A stretch of 64,000 nt of DNA from Candidatus Pelagibacter ubique HIMB140 (GCF_025558165.1 NZ_LAMZ01000001.1:1096001-1160000); one strand, 5' to 3'; positions 35,527 through 44,695 are shown, counted from the stretch's first letter. The notes: generated by a model not told the origin, from the sequence alone. Program-made: numbers and translations.

Positions 35527-36692
35527 GAAAAATATAGATTGACAATTTTTTTTGAATTTTTCGATACTGAAAAATTTTGCTTACTTAGCTTTAAAGCTTG
35601 TGCTCCAAATTTATTTATTGTTTTTTTATTGTTAATTTTTTTTATATTTTTTAATAAATTTTCAGGTGTATTTGGATTTATAATATAACCTGTTTTTCCA
35701 TTTATTAGATATTCTGATTTTTTGTGTTTGTGAGCTACAAGTGATGGAATTCCATAATAACCTGCTTCAAATACAGGTCTTCCTATTGCGTAATCTTCGT
35801 TAGGAAATACTAGAACATCTATGTTTTTATAAACCTTTTCTAAACTTTTAATATATCCCATGAATTTGATATTTTTATATTTAACTAAATTTTCTCTTTT
35901 ATAAAATAAATAAAAATCTTTTCTAATATTTAAGTAATTAAGAATTAAATTCTTTAAGTTAAATACTGGAAATGGAGAATAAATTTTTAATTCAATATTT
36001 TTATTTTCACTTAATAATTTAAAAGCTTTAATTAGTTTTTTTATTCCTTTTGACTCGTTTAATTGACCTACAAAACCAAAAGTAATTATATCTTTTTTAA
36101 ATCTATTTTTACTTCTATTCTTTTTTTCATTTATTTTACTAATGCAATTTAAAATTATTACACTTTTATTTTTAAGGCTTGAATGCAAACTTAGTTGGCA
36201 ATCCTTATCTATACAAATAATTTTAAAAACATTTTTTTTTAAAATACTATTCATCCATTTAATTCTTAAACTATTTTTAGTTGATAATTTAGTTCTTTGA
36301 TGTGTGATAATTTTACAAGAAAATTTTTTTTTCAGATATGGAATAATTGGAAAGCATAAGATTTCATTTAAATGAATTATATCGTAATTCCCTTTTATGT
36401 TTCTAAAAGTAAATAAAAAACAAATTAGAAAATAAATTTCACGTATAAGTATCAACCATCTTAATTTTTTATAATAACCAAAATTAGAATTATCAAAGAT
36501 TGGGACACCTTGTGTTGGTATTATATTAAATCCAAGTTTCTCTATTTTATAAAATACCTCTCCTTTTGGGCAAATTATATCAATTTTTAAATTTCTATCT
36601 TTTTTAAAATAATTTAAATTTTCTATTAAACTCCTTGGCGCACCGCCATATTGGCTTCTGTGATGAATAATTAAAACTCGTCTTTTTTTCAT
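35523..36692 (-). CDS. Glycosyltransferase family 4
   Basis: A 389-residue GT-B glycosyltransferase. Seen: IIHHRSQYGGAPRSLIENL at the N-terminus (acceptor-side glycine loop), FGFVGQLNESKGIKKLIKAF at mid-protein, and VFPNEDYAIGRPVFEAGYYGIPSLVA as the donor-binding EX7E region. It transfers a sugar from a nucleotide donor. It starts 53 bases from the divergent AMP-ligase gene, a gap containing a TATAAT at 36716-36721 on the plus strand. Confidence 0.87.
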   Translation of the reverse strand: MKKRRVLIIHHRSQYGGAPRSLIENLNYFKKDRNLKIDIICPKGEVFYKIEKLGFNIIPTQGVPIFDNSNFGYYKKLRWLILIREIYFLICFLFTFRNIKGNYDIIHLNEILCFPIIPYLKKKFSCKIITHQRTKLSTKNSLRIKWMNSILKKNVFKIICIDKDCQLSLHSSLKNKSVIILNCISKINEKKNRSKNRFKKDIITFGFVGQLNESKGIKKLIKAFKLLSENKNIELKIYSPFPVFNLKNLILNYLNIRKDFYLFYKRENLVKYKNIKFMGYIKSLEKVYKNIDVLVFPNEDYAIGRPVFEAGYYGIPSLVAHKHKKSEYLINGKTGYIINPNTPENLLKNIKKINNKKTINKFGAQALKLSKQNFSVSKNSKKIVNLYFS

Positions 36693-36745
36693 TAATATTT
36701 TAATAAATGTTTTTTTATAATTTAAATATATATATTATTTGTAAA

Positions 36746-38134
36746 ATGATAGTTAATGACATTTCAAAAATCAATCTCATTGATAAATTTGGAAATTTAA
36801 TTTCTAAGAGAACTATAAGAGAAGACCTTATAAATATAAATGAAATTAATAACAGTTATAAATTTAAAAAATTAGTTTTTTTATTGATAGAAAATAGCTA
36901 TGAGTCTATTTTATTCTATATATCACTTCTTAAATCTCAAAACACTATCGCACTAATTAATGCCAATATAAAGACTGAAAATTTACATGAACTTATTAAA
37001 TCATATAATCCAAATACCATTGTTACTAAAAAAAATATCGAATTTAAAAATTATAATCAAACTTTAAATTTTAAAAATTATTACTGTTATGAAAATAAAA
37101 AAAAAACTAATTTAAACATTAATAATGAATTATTTTTTTTACTAACAACTTCAGGTTCTACCGGTAGTTCAAAATATGTGAGAATTTCTTATAAAAATCT
37201 TGAATATAATACTAAATCAATAGTTAAGTTTTTAAAAATAAACAGAGATGATAAATTGATTACAACTTTACCACCAGACTATACTTATGGATTTTCTTTA
37301 TTAAATACACATCTGCTTAAGGGTTCTTCGATAGTGTTAAACAATTATAGTATTATTCAGAGAGAGTTTTGGGAATTATTAAAAAAAACGAAAGCTACTA
37401 CTTTTGGGGGAGTGCCATATACTTATGAATTATTAAAAAAAATTCATTTTGAAAATTACAGTTTTCCATCTTTAAAATACATTACTCAAGCTGGTGGAAA
37501 ATTAAGTAATGAAAATCAAAAGTATTTTTATAAAATTTTAAAAAGAAAAAAAATTAAATTAATTATTATGTATGGAGCAACTGAAGCAACATCTAGAATG
37601 TCCTATTTGCCATGGAAATTTTGTCAAAAAAAAATTGGAAGTATTGGAATTCCTATACCTGGTACAAAGATGGAAATTAATAATCCAGATAAAAATAAAA
37701 TTGGTGAAATTATTTTTAAAGGAAAAAATGTTTCATTAGGATATGCAAAATCATATAAAGATTTAAGTAGAGGTAATTTAAATAAAGAAAAATTAAATAC
37801 TGGTGATATTGGTTATAAAGATAACGATGGTTTTTATTTTATCGTTGGAAGAAAAAAAAGATTTTTAAAATTATTAGGACATAGAATTAATCTTGACGAA
37901 CTTGAAATAAATCTTAGGAAATTGTTAAATTATAATTTAATTTTTTGTACAGGAAATGATAATGAGTTAATAATTATTTCAAATCAAGATAAAATTAAAA
38001 ATCAAATATTTTCAAGTATAGTAAAGGAGTATAAAATAAACAAAACTTTAGTTAAATTTAAAAAATTTACAAACCTTAGTTTAACTAGCTCTAATAAAAT
38101 AAATTACAAAAAATTAGATGAAAATTCAAAATAA
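36746..38134 (+). CDS. AMP-dependent acyl synthetase/ligase
   Basis: A 462-residue adenylate-forming enzyme. Seen: the P-loop TTSGSTGSSK (core 136-140), YGATEATSRM (motif A5), TGDIGYKDNDGFYFIVGRKKRFLKLLGHRI (A7-A8) and a C-terminal NKINYKKL with the usual lysine. It activates a carboxylate as acyl-AMP and loads it on CoA or a carrier protein. It begins the cassette with LuxE-like, LuxC-like, FabZ-like, FabG-like, transketolase and ACP genes, so the acyl carrier at 44447 is a likely acceptor. I start at ATG 36746; the upstream ATG 36707 would add a hydrophobic stretch unlike the family. It overlaps the LuxE-like gene by 17 bases. Confidence 0.84.
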   Translation: MIVNDISKINLIDKFGNLISKRTIREDLININEINNSYKFKKLVFLLIENSYESILFYISLLKSQNTIALINANIKTENLHELIKSYNPNTIVTKKNIEFKNYNQTLNFKNYYCYENKKKTNLNINNELFFLLTTSGSTGSSKYVRISYKNLEYNTKSIVKFLKINRDDKLITTLPPDYTYGFSLLNTHLLKGSSIVLNNYSIIQREFWELLKKTKATTFGGVPYTYELLKKIHFENYSFPSLKYITQAGGKLSNENQKYFYKILKRKKIKLIIMYGATEATSRMSYLPWKFCQKKIGSIGIPIPGTKMEINNPDKNKIGEIIFKGKNVSLGYAKSYKDLSRGNLNKEKLNTGDIGYKDNDGFYFIVGRKKRFLKLLGHRINLDELEINLRKLLNYNLIFCTGNDNELIIISNQDKIKNQIFSSIVKEYKINKTLVKFKKFTNLSLTSSNKINYKKLDENSK

Positions 38135-39203
38135 AGAGTACAAAAACATATTAGATAAATATTTAAAGCTCAGACCTTTCGATTTAAATAGAAAGCAAAA
38201 ATTAACAGAATTTAAAAATAGCATTAATGCTTTGACAGAATATCATTATAAAAACAATAAGTTATATAAAGAAATAGTAAGAAGGTTGAATTTTAAATTA
38301 AGTAAAAAATATAAAATTGATGAATTACCATTTCTTCCTGTAACAGTTTTCAAAAATTTTGATATTCATACTTCAAAATTATCAGATATTGATACTATAG
38401 CTACTTCATCTGGTACAACTGGAAAAAAAGTTTCCAAAATTTTTTTAGATAAAAAAAACTCAATAAATCAAATAAGAGTATTGAATAAAATTTTAACTGA
38501 TTATTTCGGATCTACAAAATGTCCAATGCTAGTCTTGTCTAAGAAATCAAAAGAAAAATCAGAGGAATTAAATGCAAAATTAGCTGCAATAAAAGGCTTC
38601 TCTGTTCTTGGTAGTGAATTTTTTTTTGGATTAAATGATCAGGGTGCTTTAGATGATAAGACTTTAAAAAATTTTATTAATCATCCATCTAAAAAGAAAT
38701 ATATTTTTGGTTTTACTGGTGATATTTGGCAAAAATTTTATTTATGTGAATCGAAAATAATTCATAAAATTAATTTATCTAATGTAACTATAATTCATGG
38801 GGGAGGTTGGAAAAAACTTGAACATTTGAAAATAGATAATCAAACTTTCAAAAATAAAATTTATAAAAAATTTAAAATAAAAAATATAATTAATTATTAT
38901 GGAATGATTGAACAAACAGGTTCAATTTTTTTAGAATGCAGTGAATGTAATTCTTTTTTTCCATCAATCTTTTCTGACATACTTATCAGAGATGAAAATT
39001 TAAAAATTAATTTTAATAAACCTGGTTTGGTTCAATTAATTTCACTTTTACCAACAAGTTATCCTGGTCATAATATTTTAACGGAGGATGTTGGTCAATT
39101 TGTATTTAAAAAATGCAGACATTGTAATCCAAAAAATTTAAAACAATTCCAAATTCTTGGCAGAGTAAAAAATTCAGAAATTCGGGGATGCAGTAACATT
39201 TGA
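38118..39203 (+). CDS. LuxE-like acyl-protein synthetase
   Basis: A 361-residue protein matching the LuxE family by SSGTTGKK at 97-104, LPVTVFKNF before it, FGFTGDIW, HGGGWKKL and YYGMIEQTGSIF. LuxE activates a fatty acid as acyl-AMP and holds it as a thioester for reduction by LuxC. Here it directly precedes a LuxC-like reductase. The C-terminal part contains two Cys-x2-Cys pairs (CSEC and CRHC) about 70 residues apart that could bind zinc. No luciferase genes are present, so a role in polysaccharide or lipid modification is more likely than bioluminescence. Confidence 0.83.
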   Translation: MKIQNKEYKNILDKYLKLRPFDLNRKQKLTEFKNSINALTEYHYKNNKLYKEIVRRLNFKLSKKYKIDELPFLPVTVFKNFDIHTSKLSDIDTIATSSGTTGKKVSKIFLDKKNSINQIRVLNKILTDYFGSTKCPMLVLSKKSKEKSEELNAKLAAIKGFSVLGSEFFFGLNDQGALDDKTLKNFINHPSKKKYIFGFTGDIWQKFYLCESKIIHKINLSNVTIIHGGGWKKLEHLKIDNQTFKNKIYKKFKIKNIINYYGMIEQTGSIFLECSECNSFFPSIFSDILIRDENLKINFNKPGLVQLISLLPTSYPGHNILTEDVGQFVFKKCRHCNPKNLKQFQILGRVKNSEIRGCSNI

Positions 39204-39210
39204 TATTATA

Positions 39211-40386
39211 ATGATTAAAATAAACAAAATTGAAAATCTGGATAATCTTAATCTGAAAAATTTAAAAATATATAAACCATTCGATAAAAATATAATTAAA
39301 TTTCTTAATGAATTATCTAGTTCTTTAATAAAAAATAAAGAAAATCTCAAATATCCAGAAATTATTGCATTTGCTTTTTGGATAAGAAAAGCAAACTTAG
39401 AAAAAATTGAGAAAAATTTAAACTTTTTAAAAAATGAAGTAAGAATTGGAAGAGGTTTGGCTTTCCATGTTCCTCCAGCCAACGTAATTACTGGATTTCT
39501 TTATTCTTGGGTATTTGGATTATTATCAGGAAATTCAAATATTATAAAAGTACCTTCAAATAATAAAGAATTTAATTCTAAAATAGTAAAATTAATTAAT
39601 AAAATTCTTTCAAAAAAAAAATATTTGAACTTAAAAAAAAGTAATTATTTTATAAATTATCCTAACAATGAAAATATAAACAAATATTTGTCTTTAAATT
39701 CAGATTGTCGATTAATTTGGGGTGGAGATCAAACAGTCGAATATTTTAAAAGTTATAAAACTCCAATAAAAAACATAGATCTTTTTTTTTCTGACAGATA
39801 TTCGTTTTCATTGATAAAAATTGACAAAGATACAGATTTGGAAACTCTTGCAGAAAAATTTTATAATGATGCTTTTTTAATGGATCAAAATGCATGTTCA
39901 AGTCCACATTTAATAGTTTGGTACAAAACAAAAAAAAACAAAATAGAAAAATTTTGGAAAATTTTACAAAATCATTGTAGTAAAAATTACAAAATAGATA
40001 TTGGGAATGCTTTTAAAAAGTACGAATCCAAGATAAACAATTTGATAAAATTAGAAAATTTTACCTCTTTAAAGTTAAATGGAAATCATATTTCAAGACT
40101 AGAAATCAAAAAATTACAAACAAATATTGACAATTTAAGAGGTAAATTTGGACAGTTTTTTGAATACAAAACTGACGATATGTCATTTTTAAAAATAGTT
40201 AGTAAAAAATATCAAACTTTATCTCTTCATGGTTTAAATAAAGATTTTATAATTAATAAAATTATTTCTAAGAAATTAGCTGGTATTGATAGAGTTGTTG
40301 AGATCGGAAAATCGAATTCAATAACATTATTGTGGGATGGATATGATATTGTAAGAAGTTTAAGCAGGATTATTAATAATGAGTAA
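39211..40386 (+). CDS. LuxC-like acyl-CoA/acyl-protein reductase
   Basis: A 391-residue protein of the LuxC branch of the aldehyde dehydrogenase superfamily. Seen: GRGLAFHVPPANV followed by FGLLSGNSNIIKVPS, and the catalytic loop DQNACSSPH with Cys229. LuxC reduces an enzyme-bound acyl thioester to an aldehyde with NADPH. Located between a LuxE-like synthetase and a dehydratase, it should yield an aldehyde from the acyl group activated upstream. Start ATG 39211 lies 7 bases after the LuxE-like stop; the end overlaps the FabZ-like gene by 8 bases. Confidence 0.84.
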   Translation: MIKINKIENLDNLNLKNLKIYKPFDKNIIKFLNELSSSLIKNKENLKYPEIIAFAFWIRKANLEKIEKNLNFLKNEVRIGRGLAFHVPPANVITGFLYSWVFGLLSGNSNIIKVPSNNKEFNSKIVKLINKILSKKKYLNLKKSNYFINYPNNENINKYLSLNSDCRLIWGGDQTVEYFKSYKTPIKNIDLFFSDRYSFSLIKIDKDTDLETLAEKFYNDAFLMDQNACSSPHLIVWYKTKKNKIEKFWKILQNHCSKNYKIDIGNAFKKYESKINNLIKLENFTSLKLNGNHISRLEIKKLQTNIDNLRGKFGQFFEYKTDDMSFLKIVSKKYQTLSLHGLNKDFIINKIISKKLAGIDRVVEIGKSNSITLLWDGYDIVRSLSRIINNE

Positions 40387-40819
40387 AATTTATAAAAAAA
40401 TTGATTTGTTGAATATTCAAAAAAATACCAACGAATTTTTGATGATGGATGAAGTTGAAATAATAGAGGAAAATAAAGCAAAAGGAAAAAAATTTTTTAG
40501 TGAAGATTTTTGGATTTTCCAACACCATTGGCCTGGAGACCCTAACGTACCAGCTGTTTTTCAAACAGAGGCAATGACACAAATTTCATCAATTTTGATA
40601 TTGAGTAAACCTAATTACAATAATAAGACGCTTCTGGTAGTAAATTCAAATAACTTAAAATTTAAAAAAAAAATTGTGCCAAATCAAACTTTGGTGGTTA
40701 AAACAGAGCTTCTATCATTTAAAAGATCTTTAGCAAAATTTTCAGCTAAAGGGTTTGTTAATGATGAGATTTGCTGTGCAGGTGATTTTTTAATGGTTTT
40801 GCAAGAAGACATAATTTAG
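40379..40819 (+). CDS. FabZ-like hot-dog dehydratase
   Basis: A 146-residue hot-dog protein. Seen: FLMMDEVEII, and FQHHWPGDPNVPAVFQTEAMTQ with His50 and Glu64 at the positions of the FabZ catalytic pair. FabZ removes water from 3-hydroxyacyl-ACP. The local FabG-like reductase and the ACP make a small set of ACP-dependent enzymes, but no ketosynthase is present, so chain elongation would rely on enzymes elsewhere. Its end is followed by 48 non-coding bases before the radical SAM gene. Confidence 0.82.
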   Translation: MSKIYKKIDLLNIQKNTNEFLMMDEVEIIEENKAKGKKFFSEDFWIFQHHWPGDPNVPAVFQTEAMTQISSILILSKPNYNNKTLLVVNSNNLKFKKKIVPNQTLVVKTELLSFKRSLAKFSAKGFVNDEICCAGDFLMVLQEDII

Positions 40820-40833
40820 TATAAAAATTAACA

Positions 40834-40861
40834 TTGAACTTAATAAATTAACATGTAAATA
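40834..40861 (+). promoter_or_regulatory. Possible sigma70-type promoter for the radical SAM gene
   Basis: TTGAAC at 40834-40839 is spaced 16 bases from TAAATA at 40856-40861, and the radical SAM ATG lies at 40868, where transcription would be expected to start. No Shine-Dalgarno is seen, so the message could be leaderless. Support is weak because such boxes are frequent in AT-rich DNA. Confidence 0.3.
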
Positions 40862-40867
40862 GCACTA

Positions 40868-41929
40868 ATGCCTATTCATTCAGCATTATTAAAAAAACCA
40901 AGATTGGTTAAAAAATTAAAAGATTTTTATGACTACGTTCAAAAAAATGATGGAAAAGTAGGTACAAAAACTAGAGGAATTGATCTCAATTTTAATAATG
41001 CTTGTAACTTAAGGTGTAAATATTGTTTTACTAATTCTCCAAAAGGAGATCATGTGAAAGAGTATTTAGATTATGATGCAATTGCTAAATTAGCTGATGA
41101 AGCTGACGAGTTAGGTTATTTTGAATTTGATTTACAAGGTGGTGAATTATTACTACAGCCTAAAAAGTTGTTTAAAGTTTTAGAAGCAATTAAACCTGAA
41201 CGCTTCTATTTATACTTAACAACAAATGGATATTACTTGGATAAAAAAATGGCTGAAAGACTTGCAGAGGCAAATGTTAGTAGAGTTTCAGTTAGTATAG
41301 ATAGCATGGATGAAAAAATTCATGACGAAATAAGAGGAAGAAAAGATTCATGGAGAAGAGCTATGGAAGGTTTAAAACATGTCCAAGAGGCAGGTATAGA
41401 TCCATATTTAAATATTACTGTTGGTCACTACAATGCTCATACTGATCATTTAAAGCAGTTATTAGATTATTCAAAAAAACAAAAATACAGAACTTTGTTA
41501 AATGTTGCAGTGCCAGCTGGAATGTGGCAACAAGCTGAAGATATAATATGTGATGATAAAGATAGAGAGTATTTAAAAAAAATTAGAAAAGAGTATAAAA
41601 ATTTAGTTAGAAATATTTGGAATCCATTTGATAAAAATCATGAAAAAATTCTTGGCTGCACGACAGTTAATCGACTTTATGTCACGCCAATTGGTGATGT
41701 TTTGGTATGTCCATATGTGCATATTAAAATTGGTAACATATTTAAACAATCATTAAAAGAAATAGTTGATTTTGGTTTCAGTATAAAACATTTTCGTAAT
41801 CACAGTGATTTATGTCTAGCCGGTGAAGATAAAAATTTTATTAAAAATTTTATGACGAAACAAGGTCAAACTATTTTCAAACCAGCTGAAGCTAAAGAAA
41901 TTTTTCCAAGTGAAGATTTTGTGAAATAG
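40868..41929 (+). CDS. Radical SAM enzyme with C-terminal cysteine-rich (SPASM-like) region
   Basis: A 353-residue radical SAM protein. Seen: CNLRCKYC with cluster cysteines 46, 50 and 53, DLQGGELLL as the SAM-binding GGE motif, LTTNGYYL, and VSIDS. After residue 265, GCTTVNRLYVTPIGDVLVCPY and SDLCLAGED hold further cysteines, as in SPASM or twitch domains that bind extra iron-sulfur clusters. Such proteins modify peptides, sugars or amino acids by radical chemistry. Hand count of three 60-base lines gave about 30-38% GC, against roughly 18% in a line of the neighbouring LuxC-like gene, so composition differs from the cassette. Target unknown. Confidence 0.86.
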   Translation: MPIHSALLKKPRLVKKLKDFYDYVQKNDGKVGTKTRGIDLNFNNACNLRCKYCFTNSPKGDHVKEYLDYDAIAKLADEADELGYFEFDLQGGELLLQPKKLFKVLEAIKPERFYLYLTTNGYYLDKKMAERLAEANVSRVSVSIDSMDEKIHDEIRGRKDSWRRAMEGLKHVQEAGIDPYLNITVGHYNAHTDHLKQLLDYSKKQKYRTLLNVAVPAGMWQQAEDIICDDKDREYLKKIRKEYKNLVRNIWNPFDKNHEKILGCTTVNRLYVTPIGDVLVCPYVHIKIGNIFKQSLKEIVDFGFSIKHFRNHSDLCLAGEDKNFIKNFMTKQGQTIFKPAEAKEIFPSEDFVK

Positions 41930-41941
41930 TGAATTTTTAGA

Positions 41942-42697
41942 TTGAGAAAAAATAACAAAACAGCTTTGATTACAGGATCTAATAGAGGTTTAGGTTTAAA
42001 ATTATTGCAAATACTTTCTGAAAATGGCTACGATATTATCGCTTGTACAAGATCTAAAAGCCCATCTTTTTTGAAAATAATAGACGAAGTTTCAAAAAAA
42101 AATAACAATAAAATTTATAATTTAAATTTTGATTTATTAAACCATAGTGATACTGAAAGTTCTCTTACACAATTTTTAAATAATTATAAAGATAACGTTG
42201 ATCTTTTAATAAATAATGCCGGTATATTAAAAAATTCTTTAATGCTTATGACAAGTATAAAAGAAGTTGAAGATATATTTAAAGTTAATGTAATTTCTAC
42301 AATATTAGTAACCCAAATAGTTGTAAAAAAAATGATAAAATATAAAAAAGGAAATATCTTAAATATTTCATCTATATCTGCTAAAGAAAATAATTTTGGA
42401 AGAAGTATTTATTCTTCATCAAAGTCTGCGATTGAGTCTATCACGAAATCTTTATCTAAAGAACTTTCTAGATTTAATGTGAGAGTAAATTGTATAGCGC
42501 CAGGTTTAATTGACAGCGAGATGCTCAAAAAAAACACAACAGAGGAAAATATTAATAAAGTAATTAGAAGGATTGCATCTCAAAGATTGGGTACATTTGA
42601 AGATATATCTAAATTAATATTATTTTTAGCTTCCGAGGATTCAAATTACATTAATGGACAAATAATAAGTATCGATGGCGGTATTTATGCAGATTGA
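41942..42697 (+). CDS. Short-chain dehydrogenase/reductase (FabG-like)
   Basis: A 251-residue classical SDR. Seen: TGSNRGLGL for the cofactor, NNAGIL, ISSISAKENNFGRSIYSSSKSA containing catalytic Ser, Tyr and Lys (YSSSK), and a C-terminal SNYINGQIISIDGG, which is typical of FabG. It should reduce a ketone, for example 3-oxoacyl-ACP or a keto sugar, with NAD(P)H. The start is TTG 41942; no ATG or GTG lies before the Rossmann motif. It overlaps the transketolase N-terminal gene by 11 bases. Confidence 0.85.
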   Translation: MRKNNKTALITGSNRGLGLKLLQILSENGYDIIACTRSKSPSFLKIIDEVSKKNNNKIYNLNFDLLNHSDTESSLTQFLNNYKDNVDLLINNAGILKNSLMLMTSIKEVEDIFKVNVISTILVTQIVVKKMIKYKKGNILNISSISAKENNFGRSIYSSSKSAIESITKSLSKELSRFNVRVNCIAPGLIDSEMLKKNTTEENINKVIRRIASQRLGTFEDISKLILFLASEDSNYINGQIISIDGGIYAD

Positions 42698-43493
42698 TAC
42701 TCAATCAAAAGAAAAAGTAGAGCTTTTATCTAACAAAATTAGAAAGAAAATTTTGTTAATGGCCTATTCTGCTGGTGAGTCAAGTGCACATATTGGAGGT
42801 GCCTTATCCACTGTAGATATAGTTTCGACTTTATATCAGTTGGTCTTCAATATAGGCAAAGATAGATTTATTTTAAGCAAAGGTCATGGATGCTTAACAT
42901 ATTACGCTATACTTAATCACCTAGGTTTTATTTCTGATGAAGAATTATTAACATTTGAAAAGAATGGATCTATCTTACTTGGTCACCCAGTAAAAAATAA
43001 AGATAAAGGTATTGAGTTTTCTAATGGTAGTCTTGGAATGGGATTATCTATTGGAGTTGGTTTAGCACTTGGATACAAGAGACAAAAAAAAGAAAACAAG
43101 GTGTATGTTGTATTAGGTGATGGGGAATGCAATGAAGGAGCGGTATGGGAAAGTTTCATGTGTGCAAACAAATTTAATTTAGACAATTTATACGTTTTTG
43201 TAGATAATAATAAATACCAACAAACAGGATCTAACGAAGAGATTTTAGTAAATAATAATTTATCTGAAAAACTGAAAACTTTTGGATGGAATTCTAACAA
43301 TATAAATGGACATGATGTTAATCAAATTAATAAATTTTTAACTGACAAAGTTGAAAATAAAAAACCAAATATCGCTATATGTGAAACAGTTAAAGGAAAA
43401 GGGATTTCATTTTTTGAAAATAATAATAACTGGCACCATTCTGTTTTGACAAAAAAAAATTATGAATTAGCTCTGGAAGAACTTGATGACTAA
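42687..43493 (+). CDS. Transketolase, N-terminal (PP-domain) subunit
   Basis: A 268-residue subunit. Seen: SAHIGGALSTVDI, LSKGHGC, the TPP/magnesium motif GDGECNEG from residue 144 closed by Asp173-Asn174-Asn175, and CETVKGKG. With the following gene it makes a split transketolase that transfers a two-carbon ketol unit between a ketose phosphate and an aldehyde. The start codon could be ATG 42675 or 42687; I chose 42687 because GGCGG sits just before it. Its place beside aldehyde-making LuxE/LuxC-like enzymes raises the possibility of a non-standard acceptor. Confidence 0.86.
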   Translation: MQIDTQSKEKVELLSNKIRKKILLMAYSAGESSAHIGGALSTVDIVSTLYQLVFNIGKDRFILSKGHGCLTYYAILNHLGFISDEELLTFEKNGSILLGHPVKNKDKGIEFSNGSLGMGLSIGVGLALGYKRQKKENKVYVVLGDGECNEGAVWESFMCANKFNLDNLYVFVDNNKYQQTGSNEEILVNNNLSEKLKTFGWNSNNINGHDVNQINKFLTDKVENKKPNIAICETVKGKGISFFENNNNWHHSVLTKKNYELALEELDD

Positions 43494-44469
43494 ACTTGAT
43501 GCTAACAAAATAAAACTTTATTCTCAGATCGGTACTAGAGCAACTTTTGGGCTCGCGTGTATTGAATTGTTAAAGTCTTATGAAAACTTGATGATATGTA
43601 CTGCTGATGTTTCTACTTCAGCAGGACTAGATAGATTTAGAAAAAAATTTCCTAACAATTATGTAGATGTTGGTATAGCTGAGCAAAATTTAATTGGAGT
43701 GGCAACAGGATTGTCAGATTTAGATTTCAAAGTAATAACAACAACTTTTTCACCTTTTCAAACTTTAAGGTGTTTAGAACAAATTAAAGTTAATTTAGGA
43801 TATATGAAAAATAAAATAATTATGGTTGGTCTTGCAAGTGGATTAGTGCTTGGACCATTAGGTTTTACTCATGCCTCGATTGAAGATGTTGGGGTTTTGA
43901 GATCAATACCAAATATAAATATAATTTGTCCATCTGATAGTGGAGAATTAATCAAGTCTCTTGAAGAGTCTCTTTTAAGCAAGAATTCAACTTATATCCG
44001 TCTAACAGGTGGCTCTAATAACAAAATAATAAATGATAATGATTATAAATTTGAAATCGGGAAATCTATTGAATTACTAAAAGGTAACAAAGTATGCATT
44101 ATTTCTAATGGCCAAATAATATCAGAATGTCTAGATGCAGCAAAGAAATTAAACGAAGATGGAATCTCTACATCTGTCATAAATATGCACACAATAAAGC
44201 CAATCGATGAAAAAAAAATAATAGAAATTGCTAAAAAATATGAATTAGTTGTTACTGTTGAAGAGCACAATATTATTGGAGGATTAGGCTCAGCAGTAGC
44301 CGAACTTCTTGCGAGACTCAAAAATACTCCACCTCAGGTATTCATAGGAATAAATGACTATTATGAAAAAGGTGGAAATTACTTTTATTTAAAAAATAAG
44401 TACAGTATAAGCTCCGATAAAATATTCGAAAAAATAATTAACACTTATGAGCAATTTAAAAAAATATAA
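43486..44469 (+). CDS. Transketolase, C-terminal (PYR-domain) subunit
   Basis: A 327-residue subunit completing the split transketolase. Seen: RATFGLACIELL, STSAGLDRFRKKFPNNYVDVGIAEQNLIG with the family's activating Glu (GIAEQN), TTFSPFQTLRCLEQI, and SNGQIISECLDAA plus VEEHNIIGGLGSAVAEL in the C-terminal domain. The start is ATG 43486 (a TTG lies one codon earlier), 8 bases inside the N-subunit gene. It overlaps the ACP gene by 23 bases, so the reductase, transketolase and ACP genes are translated as a coupled set. Confidence 0.87.
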   Translation: MTKLDANKIKLYSQIGTRATFGLACIELLKSYENLMICTADVSTSAGLDRFRKKFPNNYVDVGIAEQNLIGVATGLSDLDFKVITTTFSPFQTLRCLEQIKVNLGYMKNKIIMVGLASGLVLGPLGFTHASIEDVGVLRSIPNINIICPSDSGELIKSLEESLLSKNSTYIRLTGGSNNKIINDNDYKFEIGKSIELLKGNKVCIISNGQIISECLDAAKKLNEDGISTSVINMHTIKPIDEKKIIEIAKKYELVVTVEEHNIIGGLGSAVAELLARLKNTPPQVFIGINDYYEKGGNYFYLKNKYSISSDKIFEKIINTYEQFKKI

Positions 44470-44692
44470 TCAATCTTTTACTGACACTTTCTCTTTAAAT
44501 GATGAAAAAAAATTAAACGATCTAAAGTACAATGAAATTGACGAGTGGGATTCGATCGGTCATATGACACTCATAGCTGCTCTTGAGGAAAGTTTTAAAA
44601 TAAGTTTTGAAACTGACGATATTGTAGATTTTTCCTCATATAGTAAGGGAAAAGAAATTTTGCTTAAATACAAAGTGAAAATAGAAGATTAA
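44447..44692 (+). CDS. Acyl carrier protein
   Basis: An 81-residue acidic carrier protein. The phosphopantetheine attachment site is Ser36 in EWDSIGHM, matching the DSL/DSI motif, and the helices around it fit a stand-alone ACP. It carries acyl (or other carboxylate) groups as thioesters for the AMP ligase, LuxC-like, FabZ-like and FabG-like enzymes of the same cassette. It overlaps the transketolase C-subunit by 23 bases and is the last gene before the strand changes. A specialised carrier and not the fatty-acid AcpP is likely, given length and context. Confidence 0.85.
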   Translation: MSNLKKYNQSFTDTFSLNDEKKLNDLKYNEIDEWDSIGHMTLIAALEESFKISFETDDIVDFSSYSKGKEILLKYKVKIED

Positions 44693-44695
44693 TTT

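Noticed and set aside
36746..40386. Bioluminescence (lux) operon
   Set aside because: LuxE- and LuxC-like genes are present, but luxA/luxB (luciferase) and luxD are absent, and the neighbours are ACP and transketolase genes.
42983..43300. 105-residue minus-strand ORF inside the transketolase N-subunit
   Set aside because: Shadow of the transketolase gene, with no domain or start signal.
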